A program made the translations under genes and the position numbers. The notes under the pieces are model-generated. The model was given only the letters and a program-made list of their open reading frames with translations, ran no database searches and was not told the origin of the DNA. 64,000 nt of DNA from Caenorhabditis elegans (lineage: Eukaryota; Nematoda; Chromadorea; Rhabditida; Rhabditidae), in NCBI RefSeq assembly GCF_000002985.6, contig NC_003281.10, forward strand, positions 5,642,001 through 5,706,000, given 5' to 3'. Of the stretch, positions 34,759-46,070 are shown piece by piece (the stretch's first letter is position 1; every line of letters starts with the position of its first letter).

Positions 34759-35888
34759 TTAATGGAATGGCTTTCGCATGATAAACGCATCAGGAGGACT
34801 GCATCGTTGATAGTATTGTGGAACGAGACAATCCACGTTGAAGCCGCGGTTCTTGTAGAATTCGATCGCAGTTTTGTTGGAAGTCTGCACATGGAGCATC
34901 GCGTGAGGCAATTTCAATAATTTTCCCTTTTCGTCGACGAAATCCATCAGAAATGAGCCGAGACCAGCTTCGCGGTGACGGGGATGAACTGGAAAAAATA
35001 AATTTTTGCAAATTTTGTTTTCAATTTCTAAAAATTAAAAGTTATATTTTAGAAATCAGAAAATTGTCCGCAGTTTTAGAGAAAAATGGAAAGAAAGTTC
35101 AATCTTCAATTAAAGAATTAAAATAAAGTGGGAAAACACTGTAAAAAATGTTTTTTAAATTTATTTTTGGTTTTTTCCAATTATTTCAGTAGATTTTTCA
35201 ACACTTTTTTGTTTCTTTTTGAAAAATGTATCAAGAAATTTTTTTTGAGAATACGAAATAGATCTTTTTAAAGTATTGATTAATCATATTTTGAAAAATA
35301 TTTTTTAGATTTTGCAAAATTTACTTTTTATCAAAATGTTACTTTTTCTACAAATTTTTGAGGTTAAAATGACACTTTTAATTAGAAAATAGCTTCGAAA
35401 AAATTTTAACTGAAAAAAATGGAAGATCTTCTAAAAAACGACTTTAGTGAAAATCAATTTAAATCTTAATTTTTTAATTTTTGATTTTTGTTTTAAAACC
35501 AGACTTTTTTCTGAACTTTGAGACCATATTTTAGAATTTTTAGAAAACTTAATTTTATAACATTTTTCTTGAATTTTAAATGAAAAAATCTTAATTTCTC
35601 AAAAATTTACAAACCTCCAAAGCTTCTTATATAAAGTACGCGTCCTGTTTCGAAATTCTCGGGCTTTACAGCAACTATGGCGATTGCCTCGCCGTTTCGT
35701 ATTACAACTCCTGTTAATTCGTTATTCATACATTCTTGATAAAATTTGTCGCTGTACGACACCGGAAATATGCTTGAAACGAGGATTCGAACTGTTTTTA
35801 TGTTTTCCGCAGTCACTCGTTGCAGTCGAAGTTCAAGAGAATTATCGGTTGATGGTGATGAATGTGATAAACATTCCTCTTCTTCCAT
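34759..35888 (-). CDS. NAA50-like N-alpha-acetyltransferase
   Basis: This is a GNAT-fold enzyme of the NAA50/San type, which acetylates the N-termini of proteins with acetyl-CoA; in flies and mammals the family is tied to sister-chromatid cohesion. Two exons (35888-35615 and 34988-34759) give 167 residues. Visible are FPVSYSDKFYQE near the N-terminus, the acetyl-CoA motif RHREAGLGSFLM, LHVQTSNKTAIEFYKNRGF and the YYQR end typical of NAA50. A 3' splice acceptor (tttcag) sits four bases before the ATG, and only 173 bp separate it from the stop of the upstream same-strand gene (36062). Together these suggest SL2 trans-splicing as the second gene of a two-gene operon. The single 626-bp intron is AT-rich and holds nothing I recognise. 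Confidence 0.9.
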
Positions 35889-36061
35889 TGCTGAAACTTT
35901 GTCTAAAACGTTGACTAGAACATGCGAAAATTCTAAAAATATTCACAGTTGAAAACTGGTTGGATTTTCAAATTCATTTGATTTCATTTTCAGAAAATTG
36001 TATTCATATCCACATTTGTACAGATAAATAAAATAATATTTAGTATCAAAAATTCAGAAAA

Positions 36062-36988
36062 TCAATCCCTTGTCTGATTGAATGCTCGACCAACTGAAGA
36101 TGTGAAGACGGGCGGTGCTTGTAGGGAAAATAGATCAAGAGGATTCCGTTCTGGAGCTCTGGATGGAGTTCTTTGTGGTTTTCTTGCTGGAGTTTGCAGT
36201 TCTTCATCGTCCAACTCATCAAAAGCCAGTTTTCGTCGTTCGTTGGATGTATTCACCATTGATATGTCTGAAATGGCATGTTTTTATTGCAAAGACAAAC
36301 TAATTCAATTTACCATGTCCGTTTATCAAAGAATCATCAAGACTGTAGCTTTTGGTCTCCGGAATATTTTCTTTCTTTTCAGTCCTTCCTGTCATCACCA
36401 ATGATGAAAATGTTGGTGGTTTCATTATGGAAGCCATTACAGAGACAAGCTCCGGTTGACGTCTCGCAGATTCACCGAGAACTGATCCTTGTTCGACTGA
36501 TATTTGTGGCATTTCTGGCTTTGCAAAAACTATTTTTTCCACTTTCTCAACCACGGGATTCAGAAAATCAATGCTGCCAATCCGCAAATGCTCGTTTCGT
36601 TCTGAATTTTTCTATTTTTTCGTGAAAAAATTATTGCAACTCACCTTTAGTCTCCACAATAGCTTTATCAAACGTTGTCCCCAACTGTTTCAGTTTTCCA
36701 GCGAGCGCACATTTCTTGTTCTTCAATTGCAGCTCGAGTTTCATAATTTCTACATGATCCGCCACATAGCTCTCCATTTCCTGCGTCAGTCTCATTCGCA
36801 TGTCCACATCCAATTGTGCAAGAGTCTGAAATTCATGTAAATAATTTAAATGGACTGAAAGCTCGACAACTTGCCTTGTACTGTGAGAGTGTCAGCTTTT
36901 GAAGTAATTCTGGAGATTGGTTGCATCGAACGTCTTTTAGCTTCTCCAAAAAGTAAATAAGAACATGTTCCAGCGTTTCGTTAGCCAT
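36062..36988 (-). CDS. Coiled-coil protein, possibly kinetochore or chromosome related
   Basis: Four exons join: 36988-36875, 36825-36645, 36601-36314 and 36267-36062, giving 262 residues. The N-terminal half is helical with heptad-like spacing (LEHVLIYFLEKLKDV, then MRLTQEMESYVADHVEIMKL and LKNKKCALAGKLKQL), so a coiled coil is likely. The C-terminal half is polar and disordered with basic TP/SP-type sites (LQTPARKPQRTPSRAPER), as expected for a cell-cycle-phosphorylated tail. I cannot assign a family with confidence. A Ska-complex-like or other mitotic subunit is a guess from architecture and from being cotranscribed with a NAA50-like gene. Intron 1 begins GC (AAG/GCAAGT), a non-canonical donor. 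The start is 341 bp from the divergent rps-12 start. Confidence 0.85.
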
Positions 36989-37329
36989 TTGACTCCTTTA
37001 TTTGCCTGAAAAATGCTAATGAATGTTTGATGAAGACTGAGAAAATACAGAAAACTGTTGAAATTCAAAGCTTCCCGCGTGCAAGTCTCCGTAAATCGAC
37101 AAATGGCAAGCGCGCTCTATAGCACATTTCACTGTGCCGCGACTCAAAGACATGCTGCGGAGTGATACAGAAACATTTCATGCTTCCCTCTTTTCCGTTG
37201 ATTTTCCCAATTTTTTCTTTTCTTTTTTTCTTTTTCTCAAATCTTGAAATATATTTTGTGAAAACAATATTAACGAGTCGAAATTTCTAATTTTCAGGTA
37301 AGCATCAAGGACTCTTGCTGCAAACAACA
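36989..37329. promoter_or_regulatory. Shared divergent promoter region of the coiled-coil gene and rps-12
   Basis: Only 341 bp separate the divergent start codons. The rps-12 side has a long pyrimidine stretch (tttcttttctttttttcttt, about 37214-37240) followed by a splice-acceptor-like ttttcag at about 37291-37297. The middle (about 37080-37150) is GC-richer. There is room for only one compact bidirectional promoter. Confidence 0.55.
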
Positions 37330-38148
37330 ATGTCTGACGCAGGAGGGTAGGTTATTTTTGTTTTTTTCTGAAAAATCTTGCACCTACCAATTATATCGGA
37401 AGATTTTGAAGTCATAGTTTTCCTATCGTAGTGTGCAATAAAAACCGTTCTACTGCCACACGGGTACTGGCCTTGAAGCTGTATCGGTTCCAAAGTTGTT
37501 CGAACAATTAGATTCCTTGTCTTAAAAGCAAAATTAAGTTTTTATGAAGGCTATTAAAATATTGGATAATTTTAGAGATGTTCAAGTGGCCCCAGCCGCC
37601 GTCGCCCAGGGACCAATGGACAAGGAAGGAGCTTTGAGAGCTGTTCTTCGCGCTGCCCACCACGCTGATGGACTCGCCAAGGGACTCCACGAGACCTGCA
37701 AGGCTCTTGACAAGTAAGTAATTGATATTTTAGTTTGTATTTTAGTTCCACTTATTTTTCAACGTCGCCGGTTCTAGAATCGATGTGACCCCAATAAGCT
37801 GGTAGATAAGTTGTTACTCTGCCACACGTGTACTGGTATCATGCTGTATGTGTTCCAAAGATTTTACAAACAATTTTCAGGCGTGAGGCTCACTTCTGTG
37901 TCCTCGCCGAGAACTGCGACGAGCCACAATACGTCAAGCTTGTCGAGACCCTCTGCGCCGAGCACCAGATTCCACTCATTAAGGTCGCCGATAAGAAGAT
38001 CATCGGAGAGTACTGCGGACTCTGCAAGTACGATAAGGAAGGAAAGGCCCGCAAGGTCGTTGGATGCTCATCCGCCGTTGTCACCAACTGGGGAAATGAG
38101 GAGCAAGGACGTGCCATCCTCACCGACTACTTTGCCTCCAAGAACTAA
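37330..38148 (+). CDS. rps-12: 40S ribosomal protein S12 (eS12)
   Basis: Small-subunit ribosomal protein of the eS12 family, 140 residues, the usual length. Exons are 37330-37346, 37576-37713 and 37881-38148. Diagnostic segments are VLRAAHHADGLAKGLHE, CEDN-like CDEPQYVKLVETLC, GEYCGLCKYDKEGKARKV and CSSAVVTNWG near the C-terminus. Codon use is strongly biased to C-ending worm-optimal codons (CTC, GTC, AAG), as in highly expressed genes, unlike its neighbours. Both introns contain similar H/ACA snoRNA-like sequences (separate entries). A poly(A) signal AATAAA lies about 16 bases after the stop. pst-2 starts 350 bp downstream on the same strand. Confidence 0.98.
37376..37509 (+). ncRNA. H/ACA box snoRNA candidate in rps-12 intron 1
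   Basis: A first hairpin closes with TTGCACCTAC pairing GTAGTGTGCAA (one bulge). It is followed by box H ATAAAA (37438-37443), a second hairpin with basal AACCG/CGGTT pairing, and box ACA at 37504-37506. The order hairpin-H-hairpin-ACA and the length of about 134 nt fit the class. The second hairpin shares ctgccacacgggtactgg and gttccaaag with the sequence in intron 2, which argues for a real RNA pair. The target uridine is not determined. Intronic snoRNAs in ribosomal protein genes are common. Confidence 0.65.
37746..37871 (+). ncRNA. H/ACA box snoRNA candidate in rps-12 intron 2
   Basis: The first hairpin closes with CCACTTATT pairing AATAAGCTGG (bulged), with an inner ACGTCG/CGATGT pairing. 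Box H AGATAA lies at 37804-37809, then a second hairpin, then ACA at 37866-37868. The second half shares ctgccacacgtgtactgg and gttccaaag with the intron 1 candidate (17 of 18 bases in the first block), so the two look like paralogues. The 3' end is only about nine bases from the splice acceptor, which is tight but possible. Confidence 0.6.
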
Positions 38149-38163
38149 TCTGTTCGTTGTTCC

Positions 38164-38169
38164 AATAAA
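38164..38169 (+). terminator. Poly(A) signal of rps-12
   Basis: Canonical AATAAA shortly after the rps-12 stop codon, followed by a T-rich stretch. Confidence 0.7.
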
Positions 38170-38497
38170 TTGTTATTGTTCCCTATTTGTTCGTCTTTAA
38201 TTACAAAATGGTACACATTCACAAGTTGTTGGGATAATATTTTCGGGAGCAGAAAGTATAGGAAAGGTTCTGCAATATATCACGCCGGTGAATTTTTATT
38301 TCGGTATGAATAACGTATGCATAGAGAGACGTAGCGCAGAAACTATTGCCAACGCGCAAAAAGATCGATACCCCCTTTTCAAAAGCCGTGAACGTAGTCG
38401 CGGTTCAGGCTTTCCCCAATGGACAATCTGAACAAATGCCTATCTGATTTAGATCTCAATTTCCCTTTATTTGCGCACTTTCCACCCACTCTTTCAA

Positions 38498-40213
38498 ATG
38501 ACTGCAGCTCAAATACATTCTGATTGTAGTGTTCATATGCTGCCACGTCATGTCAAAGAGGATGTAGAACCAATTCATCTGTTAGGGTTTAATATTGCCA
38601 GAAAGTGAGTTTTAATTTTCAATTTTAAAGCGGAATTTCAAAAGCGATAAAATCGAGAATACATTATGAAATCTCGAGCCGATTTAATTTGTGAATTCAT
38701 GATTTTCAGACCAAAATGGCTTCAATTTGTTCTTCTTTCTTTAGCAATATTTATTTTGTACATAGGATACGGGTATATGCAGGTGAGATTAGAAGTTTAC
38801 ATAAAAAAATGTTTGGAAGAAAAAAAATATTTCAGGAATTAATATTCAAACTACCTGGAATGAAACCATTTGGATGGACGTTAACACTTATTCAATTCCT
38901 GATTTATAGCGGATGTGGATATACGGAATGTATTATTTGGCATAACACGAAACGAATGTGAGTTTTCAATTATTATTCAAATTTCGCGATTTGTGCGTCA
39001 GTAAATAGGTCTCGACACGCTTTTTTGTTTAATGAAATCTGATGTGTGCCTTTAAAGAGTACTGTAACTTCAAACTTTTGTTGCTACGGATTTTTTCTCG
39101 ATTTTGTTTATTAATAAAATAAATACATTTATTCAAAATTTAAAACAAAAAAATTAAACAAATTAAAAAAAGGGAAAAACTGTAAAGTCGATAAAAATTC
39201 CACAGGAACTAAGGTGCGAAAGTTTGAAACTACAGTAATCTTCAAAGGCGCACACCATTTTCCACAAAAATTGCCGTGTTGAGACCGGTTTTGATGCAAC
39301 AATCGCAATATTTCGCGTATATGTAGTACAAATAGTACAAAATTCAGAATTAAAAAATATTTAATTTTTCCAGGATCCCTTGGAGAATCTACGGTGTAAT
39401 TGCCTTTTTCACAGTAGCAACAATGGGACTTTCGAATGCATCCGTTGGATATTTAAATTATCCAACTCAAGTGATTTTCAAGTGCTGCAAGCTAATTCCA
39501 GTGCTCATTGGAGGGATTCTGATCCAAGGAAAACGATATGGATGGATTGATATTGGTGCGGCGATGTTAATGAGTTTAGGTGAGGATTTTGGATTTTAAA
39601 AAATTAATTAAATATTTTATTTCCAGGAATTATCATGTTCACATTGGCCGATAATAAAGTATCCCCAAATTTCGATTCTCGAGGATACATCATGATTTGT
39701 GGAGCTCTTCTGGCAGATGCTGTAATTGGAAATATTCAAGAAAAGAATATGAAGAAGTACGGTGGATCTAGTAATGAAATGGTTCTCTACTCATATGGAA
39801 TTGGCTCAGTGTTCATTTTCGCATTTGTCGTGCTCTCCGGTGAAGTCTTCAGTGCAATTCCATTTTTCCTGGAGAACTCGTGGAAAACATTCGGCTACGC
39901 ACTGATCCTCTCATGTCTTGGATATCTCGGTGTCAACGTTGTGCTCACTCATATCAAAGTGTTTGGAGCACTTGTTGCGGTTACTGTGACAACTCTTCGC
40001 AAGGCACTGACTATAATTCTGTCGTTCATGCTCTTCTCGAAGCCGTTCACCATCGAATATGTTTATGCGGGATCTGTGGTGATGCTGGCAATTTATTTGA
40101 ATTTGTACAGCAAGAACAAGACGTCTTGGGATAATATGATAAGAAGATTCGTGGCGAGAGCAATGGGATATCATGATGTATCTGTTGCTAGGAAGGATCC
40201 AATGACGGTTTAG
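38498..40213 (+). CDS. pst-2: Nucleotide-sugar-type transporter, PAPS transporter
   Basis: SLC35B-type multipass protein of the drug/metabolite transporter superfamily. The C. elegans gene here is known to import 3'-phosphoadenosine 5'-phosphosulfate into the Golgi for sulfation of glycans. Five exons join: 38498-38604, 38710-38782, 38836-38957, 39374-39579 and 39627-40213, giving 364 residues. There are about ten hydrophobic segments, e.g. FVLLSLAIFILYIGYGY, LTLIQFLIYSGCGYTEC and MLAIYLNLYSK. Family marks are YPTQVIFKCCKLIPVLIGG, VALADNK-like FTLADNKVSPNF, IGNIQEKNMKKY and TTLRKALTIILSF. The C-terminus has a basic tail. Intron 3 (416 bp) contains an inverted repeat of the dispersed gtctcgacacg family. 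Confidence 0.92.
38998..39290. repeat. Inverted repeat of the gtctcgacacg family in pst-2 intron 3
   Basis: The left arm (aggtctcgacacgc, then gtgcctttaaagagtactgt, then acttcaaacttttgttgct) is mirrored on the right by aaagtttgaaactacagtaa, tcaaaggcgcacac and gtgttgagaccgg. Arms of about 90 bases surround an AT-rich centre. Confidence 0.85.
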
Positions 40214-40637
40214 AACTTAAATATTAACGAATAACTTTTTATCAGGGCTCGGGTATATTATACTTGCTTTTTCCTTCTTTTCATGTGATATTGTCAGTTC
40301 TTTTAAATACAAATAATTTATTTGCATTATTTTCTTTTTTTTTCATTTTGAAGATTCATTCCATAAAAAGGAATATATAGTAAGTATTGGGTGGTAAACA
40401 ATTTTTGGGATATATTTACAAAAACAAAATATCAGCAAAAATAAGTGGATTGTTGGATTAGGAAGAGACACGTCTACCCGCGGCAGAATAAGCTCTGCGG
40501 ATTGAAGTTGAAACAAGGAAAAAATGAAAAAATTGGAGAAGAAGGAGTGCAACACAAATAGAATGAGGATGATTGTAAAGCTGGAAGAGAAAAATGAATA
40601 ACAAGAAGAATGAGAAGGAAAGGGATATCCAAGATAA

Positions 40638-42029
40638 TTACTGTTCACATGGAGATGAAGGGCGTGGAGTTCGTGGCATTTCAATTGCTGATGGTACGTC
40701 AATTGGGGTCTCGCATGGATGAACAATGATTGCTGGTGTCAGCTCGTCTCCATTGTGTACTTCATATCTGAATTTTGGATTTGAAAAAAATTGATTAAAA
40801 TATTTCAATATTTAGTTTATTGTACTTTCGCGAAATTCTGGCACTTCAGTTTAAAGGCACACGCTTCTTCTGAGTGGGTCTCGCCAAGATCTACGTCATA
40901 GTGGTTGCTTCAGATGTCAAACTTTACAGAGATATGAATAATAATAAAAAAATTGAGCATGTAGCAACTATTACAAGAACATATAATTTTGGGAATGCGT
41001 TTTGCACAACTATTCAAAATATCTCGTAGCGAAAACTACAGTAATTCTTTAAATGACTACTATAGTGCTTGTGTCGATTTACTGGCTCGATTTTAAAACT
41101 AACTAAAATCATTGATTTAATGAAAGAATATTAAAATTGAGCAAAATAAGAATACGACGTTATTATACGACACACTATTCGAAAAGGAATTAATTTCAAA
41201 AATCGAGCTCGTAAATCGACACAAGTGCTACAGTAGTCATTTAAAAAAAAATACTGTAGTTTTCGCTACGAGATATTTTGCATATGTTGCGCAAAACGCA
41301 TTCTCAAAATGTGGTGTTCCCGTAATAAGCGCTGTGTGATACAAAGTAGAAACAGTATTCCAGGCTTGCAAAACTCCAAACTTATAGACCCCTTTTTTCA
41401 CATTTTTCAACTTTTGATAAACGTCATATAAACTTACTTTTCATCGATAGCAAATGACGCAAGTCTGGCCATTAAATCAAAATTGCATACAACCGGTGGC
41501 ATATCTTTAGTCTGCTCCCATCCGACTGGTGGAGAACATGGTGGTGAAATTAAAAACTGTTTTTCGAGTGGTGGGGGGGAAAGCATTTGGGAATTGGCAC
41601 TCATGTAGATCCTTTGTGCAAAAAAAGCTTTCAACTCGTGCCCTTTAAAAGAGAATCCTTGAACGATAAGTTTGGCGGCTGTAGCGTTTTCGGGGGAGCT
41701 GGAAACAAAACAAAAGTTATTGAAAATTGGCGGTTTCCTCTGACTCACCTGAAAATTACTCGAACTCGTCGGAAGCTGCGCAGGAAATCGAAATGAATGT
41801 CTTTCTCGATTTGTGTGAATAGAGATGAGAAGTTTGCCTTGTCTTGTTTATTATCGAATACCTATAAATAAAAGTTAAAAGTAGAGCCAATTTGAAATCA
41901 AAAGCTTACATCTTCTGGTACTTGAGTCACAATAATTGCATTTGGAAGATCATCTTTACTGGAAACAGTGCTGATCAATGATCCATTGGCAACGGATTTC
42001 GTTGATTTTTCCGAGTTATCAGCCACCAT
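40638..42029 (-). CDS. rcan-1: Calcipressin (regulator of calcineurin)
   Basis: RCAN proteins bind and regulate the phosphatase calcineurin. Four exons join: 42029-41910, 41861-41749, 41698-41438 and 40767-40638, giving 207 residues. The N-terminal part is an RRM-like fold (NAIIVTQVPEDVF, and the region RRVRVIF through TAAKLIVQGFSF). The family signature FLISPPCSPPVGWEQ lies at about 126-140, carrying the SP repeats used in calcineurin binding and phosphorylation. The C-terminal tail (IIVHPCETPIDVPSAIEMP) is in the expected place. Intron 3 (670 bp) is mostly a palindromic repeat. It is convergent with pst-2. The start faces about 6 kb of gene-free DNA that must contain its promoter. Confidence 0.93.
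40985..41312. repeat. Palindromic repeat in rcan-1 intron 3
   Basis: The left arm runs gggaatgcgttttgcacaac, then atctcgtagcgaaaactaca, then gtgtcgattta. The right arm returns with taaatcgacacaagtgctac, actgtagttttcgctacgag and gcgcaaaacgcattctc. Arms of about 115 bases with a few differences surround an AT-rich centre. This is a different family from the gtctcgacacg elements. Confidence 0.85.
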
Positions 42030-44550
42030 TTTTTGTTGTTAACTTATAGAAAAAATTTCAGCAACCACCGAGTTTGGGAGAAAAAGAAGAACTGAAGCCT
42101 GAAAAAAAGATTCATTTTTTCTATCTTCTTTTCATGGTGTGGGCGTTTCAAAACGGAAATCGGGTGCCGGAGGGCACAATTTAGACGAAAAAAAAATCAC
42201 ATGGATTCTGGAGCTTGAAAACTCTGAAAACACAACGTGATGACGGTGATGATGAAGATGGTCAAGAGAAAGGAAGAAAGAACAGTGGTCTCGAGAAGAA
42301 ATATCCATAAAAAAAGCAGAAGGAAAGTGAGACGTAGACTGAATAAGATAGATTTTCCAGTAAACCAGTAGCCATGGCCATCAAGGGAATTTCAAATTTT
42401 TGGAACAAATGACTCATGGTGCATGAGTGTGGGTGGTTTAAAGCAAAAGAAAAAACATTTATTGTTCGGTTTTTCGACAAAAACAACAAATCTTTTAGTC
42501 CCCCCGTTCTGAATATAGAATTTTGAACAAAAACTCTTGGAATTTTTGAGGCGGGAAATTTGCTGTTTTTCTTATGCTTCCAAGTTCCTAGAGACGAAAA
42601 GTTCTTATAATAACGAAATAATCCAATTTTTGATTCAACATTTCGAAAATTATTCTCAATAATTGAGAATTATTATGAAATCTTGTAAAAATGAACCTTT
42701 TAGGGTATTCTCTTAATAATTAGCTTCAAAAATAACTTGAATCGTGGCGAGACCTACAATAAACGACAAAAGATTCGTGCAGAATGGGGTGGCCTGCCTC
42801 GTGCCAATATATATATATTCAGATACAATGTGTTCTCTTCTTCTGATCCGCACGGAAACCATCAAAAACTGGACCGGGAAGCGGACAGAAATGATGTCAA
42901 TGTTTGTTCACGTGGTCGGTGAAACTGAACATTGGATTATTTCTGTGTGACGTGGAGGGATGGAACACGAAATGGCAGAAATTATAATTGCAAAGATACA
43001 TCTATTTTTGATGCAGAAAGGGTCCTACCACGATCAAAATTTTTAGAAAATCAGTGTGTGCTTTTGAAAAGATACGGCAACTTTTCTTAAATTCACCAAA
43101 TTGGTTTAAAATTCCGAGAAACCAAGGACTAGAAATTCGTAAAATATGAGACAATACTCTGATATTAGACGCACCAAAATTCAAAAAGCGAAAAAAAGCC
43201 CACAAAAATTTCCATAATCTCCCCCAGGCGCAGCAGAGCGCTGACGCAGTTTCATCAGAAATTTGAATACAATTCGAGCTGGGAGAAACAGCAAGACTAA
43301 AAAAAGAAAAACGATCAAGAGGTTAAGCCTCTGAACTCTGCGAGCAGCCGAGTGGAATGAAAATCGGTCAGAGGTTTAGGAATGACATCCATTCACATAA
43401 GACGTATGGAGATTGTTCGAAAAGAGTACAAAACGCTCAGTTTTGGGAATCACACTTCACTTGTGGACCACGATTCCCTTGGAGAAGCCTTTCGTTTTAA
43501 AAAATGGACAACTGCAACAACATTTTGTAACTAGAAATTCAAATTTTTATCTTTAGAGCGAAATTGAAATTGATAGAGAATCGATTCTAAACTCAAGAAA
43601 AAACATGTCTAAAAACAGAACCTTATGACAAAAATAGGAGATGAAATGAACCACGAGTGAGAGAAGTAGGAAAACACGTGCATTTACACAGATATTTTGA
43701 TGCTCGCGGAGCAGTAAAAGAAGAAGAAAAAAACACGAGAGAAACGAAACAAGGAGGTGTTGAATTTGACACATTATCACTGTTTTGTAGCTCTGGAATT
43801 CTATGAAATGTTTTTGAAATTTGTTTTGATTTTTGAAAAAAAAACAGGAGTTAAGGTACTGTTCCGGAAGATTTATCAAGAGTTATTTTCGAAACTAAAG
43901 TTACCGTAAAAAATAATACTGATTTAGTAAACAATTTTTGTTGTGTAATTCGGTCAATTTACAAAAGTATTTCGCAAATATTTGATCAATGTCCTTGATC
44001 TAAAATAGTTTATTTGATCTGCTGATTTGATTTTTTCGTTCAAAACTAAAAAATCAAAATCACAAGTACTATCCGATCTGCTGTTTTTTGTTGCAAAATG
44101 CACGGAACCTATCACAGTTAAAAAAATGTGTGAACGCTTATTTTGTTAATGAACAATTTCTATTGGATCTTGAATTAAGCCTAAAGGTGCTCGTGAGTAA
44201 GAAATTAATTTAAATGCACTTATGATAGTTAGAGATACTCTAAAAATGTTTTGATTTCAAAAATTGCAGTCAAAGTTTTGATAAATTGTTACTAGAGACT
44301 AAAAGTTCAAGACAGAACACGAAGATCATTTTAAAAGCTATTCTCTGTATGAATTAAGATACATAGGTGAAGGGATTTCCCTCAAGAAAAGTTTTTACAC
44401 AATACATATTTTTAGGGGAAAAAAATTCACAAAGAGCAAAAGGATGGGAGAAACAAAGGGCGTTGAAGAAGAGGAGGTACTCATAACCTCATGACGCAGT
44501 TCACTTTTTTTTTCAATCGGTTCTTTTTTCTCCCAAATACCATTGGGAAA

Positions 44551-44562
44551 GGGGGGGGGGGG
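44551..44562. repeat. Run of 12 G
   Basis: An uninterrupted G12 on the plus strand (C12 on the minus strand). Such G tracts are rare in AT-rich worm DNA and are substrates for helicases such as DOG-1. Confidence 0.9.
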
Positions 44563-45834
44563 TTTGTTCGAAAGTGTCAACACAAACACAAAAATGAAAT
44601 AAAAAGGATCATAGTATTGGTTTGGTAAAGAAGCTCTTAGAAAACGCCAGGCAAAAAAAAAACACATTCCGATGAAGAACTCTGAAGCTCATCTTTGAGC
44701 TCGTGGAGCCAAGAAAAAACTCAATGAGCATTGGACAGCTGGAGGGCAACACCAACAGCCGGAAAACAAGACATTTTAAAACTTTAAAAATTCTTTTATA
44801 GAAATAAATGTCGGCGATATTGCCGGTGTGGTCTTTCAATTTTTATAAAATAAAACCTATCCATTTTGTTGGCGTTTCCTCTTTTTTGGAAATTGTTTTT
44901 TCTTCGGATAAAAAATTATCCACAAAATTTTGATAAAAATATGCAAATGTTGGAATTTTCATTTATTCCGGGAAATTAAAGAACGTAATAACAGTTTTAT
45001 TTGGAAAAAAAAGTTGCAACTTTGATCTAAAAATTTTTAACAGAAAAATCCATACAGTATCATCTATTAATCTCATAAATCAACACCAAAACTGAAAAAT
45101 AAAGTATCTGTATCAAAAAGCACACAGACAGAGAAATGTTTACAGGCAGTCTAGTTTGTTCACATTTTGACGTAAATACTCAGTCATTGTCGTAGGTACT
45201 CAAATTTACAATACGATTAAAATTTTCTTGATTCTCAGCGCTAATTTTTGATCATTTACCGGAATTTATTGGTGTCAGTGAAGTTGATCTTGTTAACACG
45301 GAAAAACGGAAAAATTCTACAAAAATGTCAGACTTTTTTGGTGAAAATGAATTGATAAAAATTGTGATTGATAAGGAAAATTGGTGGTGAATTTTAAACT
45401 GTGTGATTTTGATCTGATCTTTTGCAATATCTGGTTAGTTGACAATTTATCATGTTTCTGAGAGCATATTCCTCAGAATTAAATTTGTTTTTATTTTGCT
45501 AGTTGTCAACTTTTTAGTGAATCTAAAAGTCTAAAAGGTTTTGAAAATGAAATCAAAATGCTTTAAATTCTTTTTTAAATCGAATTTTCATTTTCTTAGA
45601 AACGGATTTCCAGAAAGGAAGAATAAAAAACTAAATCCAAGAAACAGGAGATTTTCGCCAGAACGATTTTTTTTGAATAACTCAATTTGTGGGGATTCTT
45701 TGAAATTTGGGCCGGTCTGGAATTGAAGATTTTATTATTATTAATAGGAAAATTGCTCGATTCAGATTATTGAAATAGTCTTGAAAATATGAATGTTGAA
45801 TTATTGTTGAATATTTCTGAAAAAAAGGCTACTT

Positions 45835-46070
45835 GCGACGTGGCCTAGAAAAAGAGAACAATCGGCCACCAATTTTTTTAAATACTAAATAATCTGTCTT
45901 TTAGTGATTTTTCTCCGTTATTACCAATATTTTTCATTAATTTCTTTTTTTGGCAAAAAACTTGAAAATCAAGGGATAAATTGAGGTACCGTTCTCGTTT
46001 ATGCAACGTGGCCTAAAAAGCAGAAAGTTCGGCCACTAATTTTTTTTGGCATATTGAAAGAAAATCGGCC
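45835..46070. repeat. Dispersed direct repeat copies (cggccacc type)
   Basis: gcgacgtggcctagaaaaag followed by aatcggccaccaatttttt recurs about 170 bases later as caacgtggcctaaaaagcag, then ttcggccactaattttttt, and a third partial copy follows (atcggccatagatttttt). This looks like a degenerate dispersed repeat. Confidence 0.75.

Noticed and set aside
45541..45726. Short open frame in the rcan-1 to abi-1 gap
   Set aside because: Phe/Lys/Asn-rich chance frame with no splice sites or similarity that I recognise.
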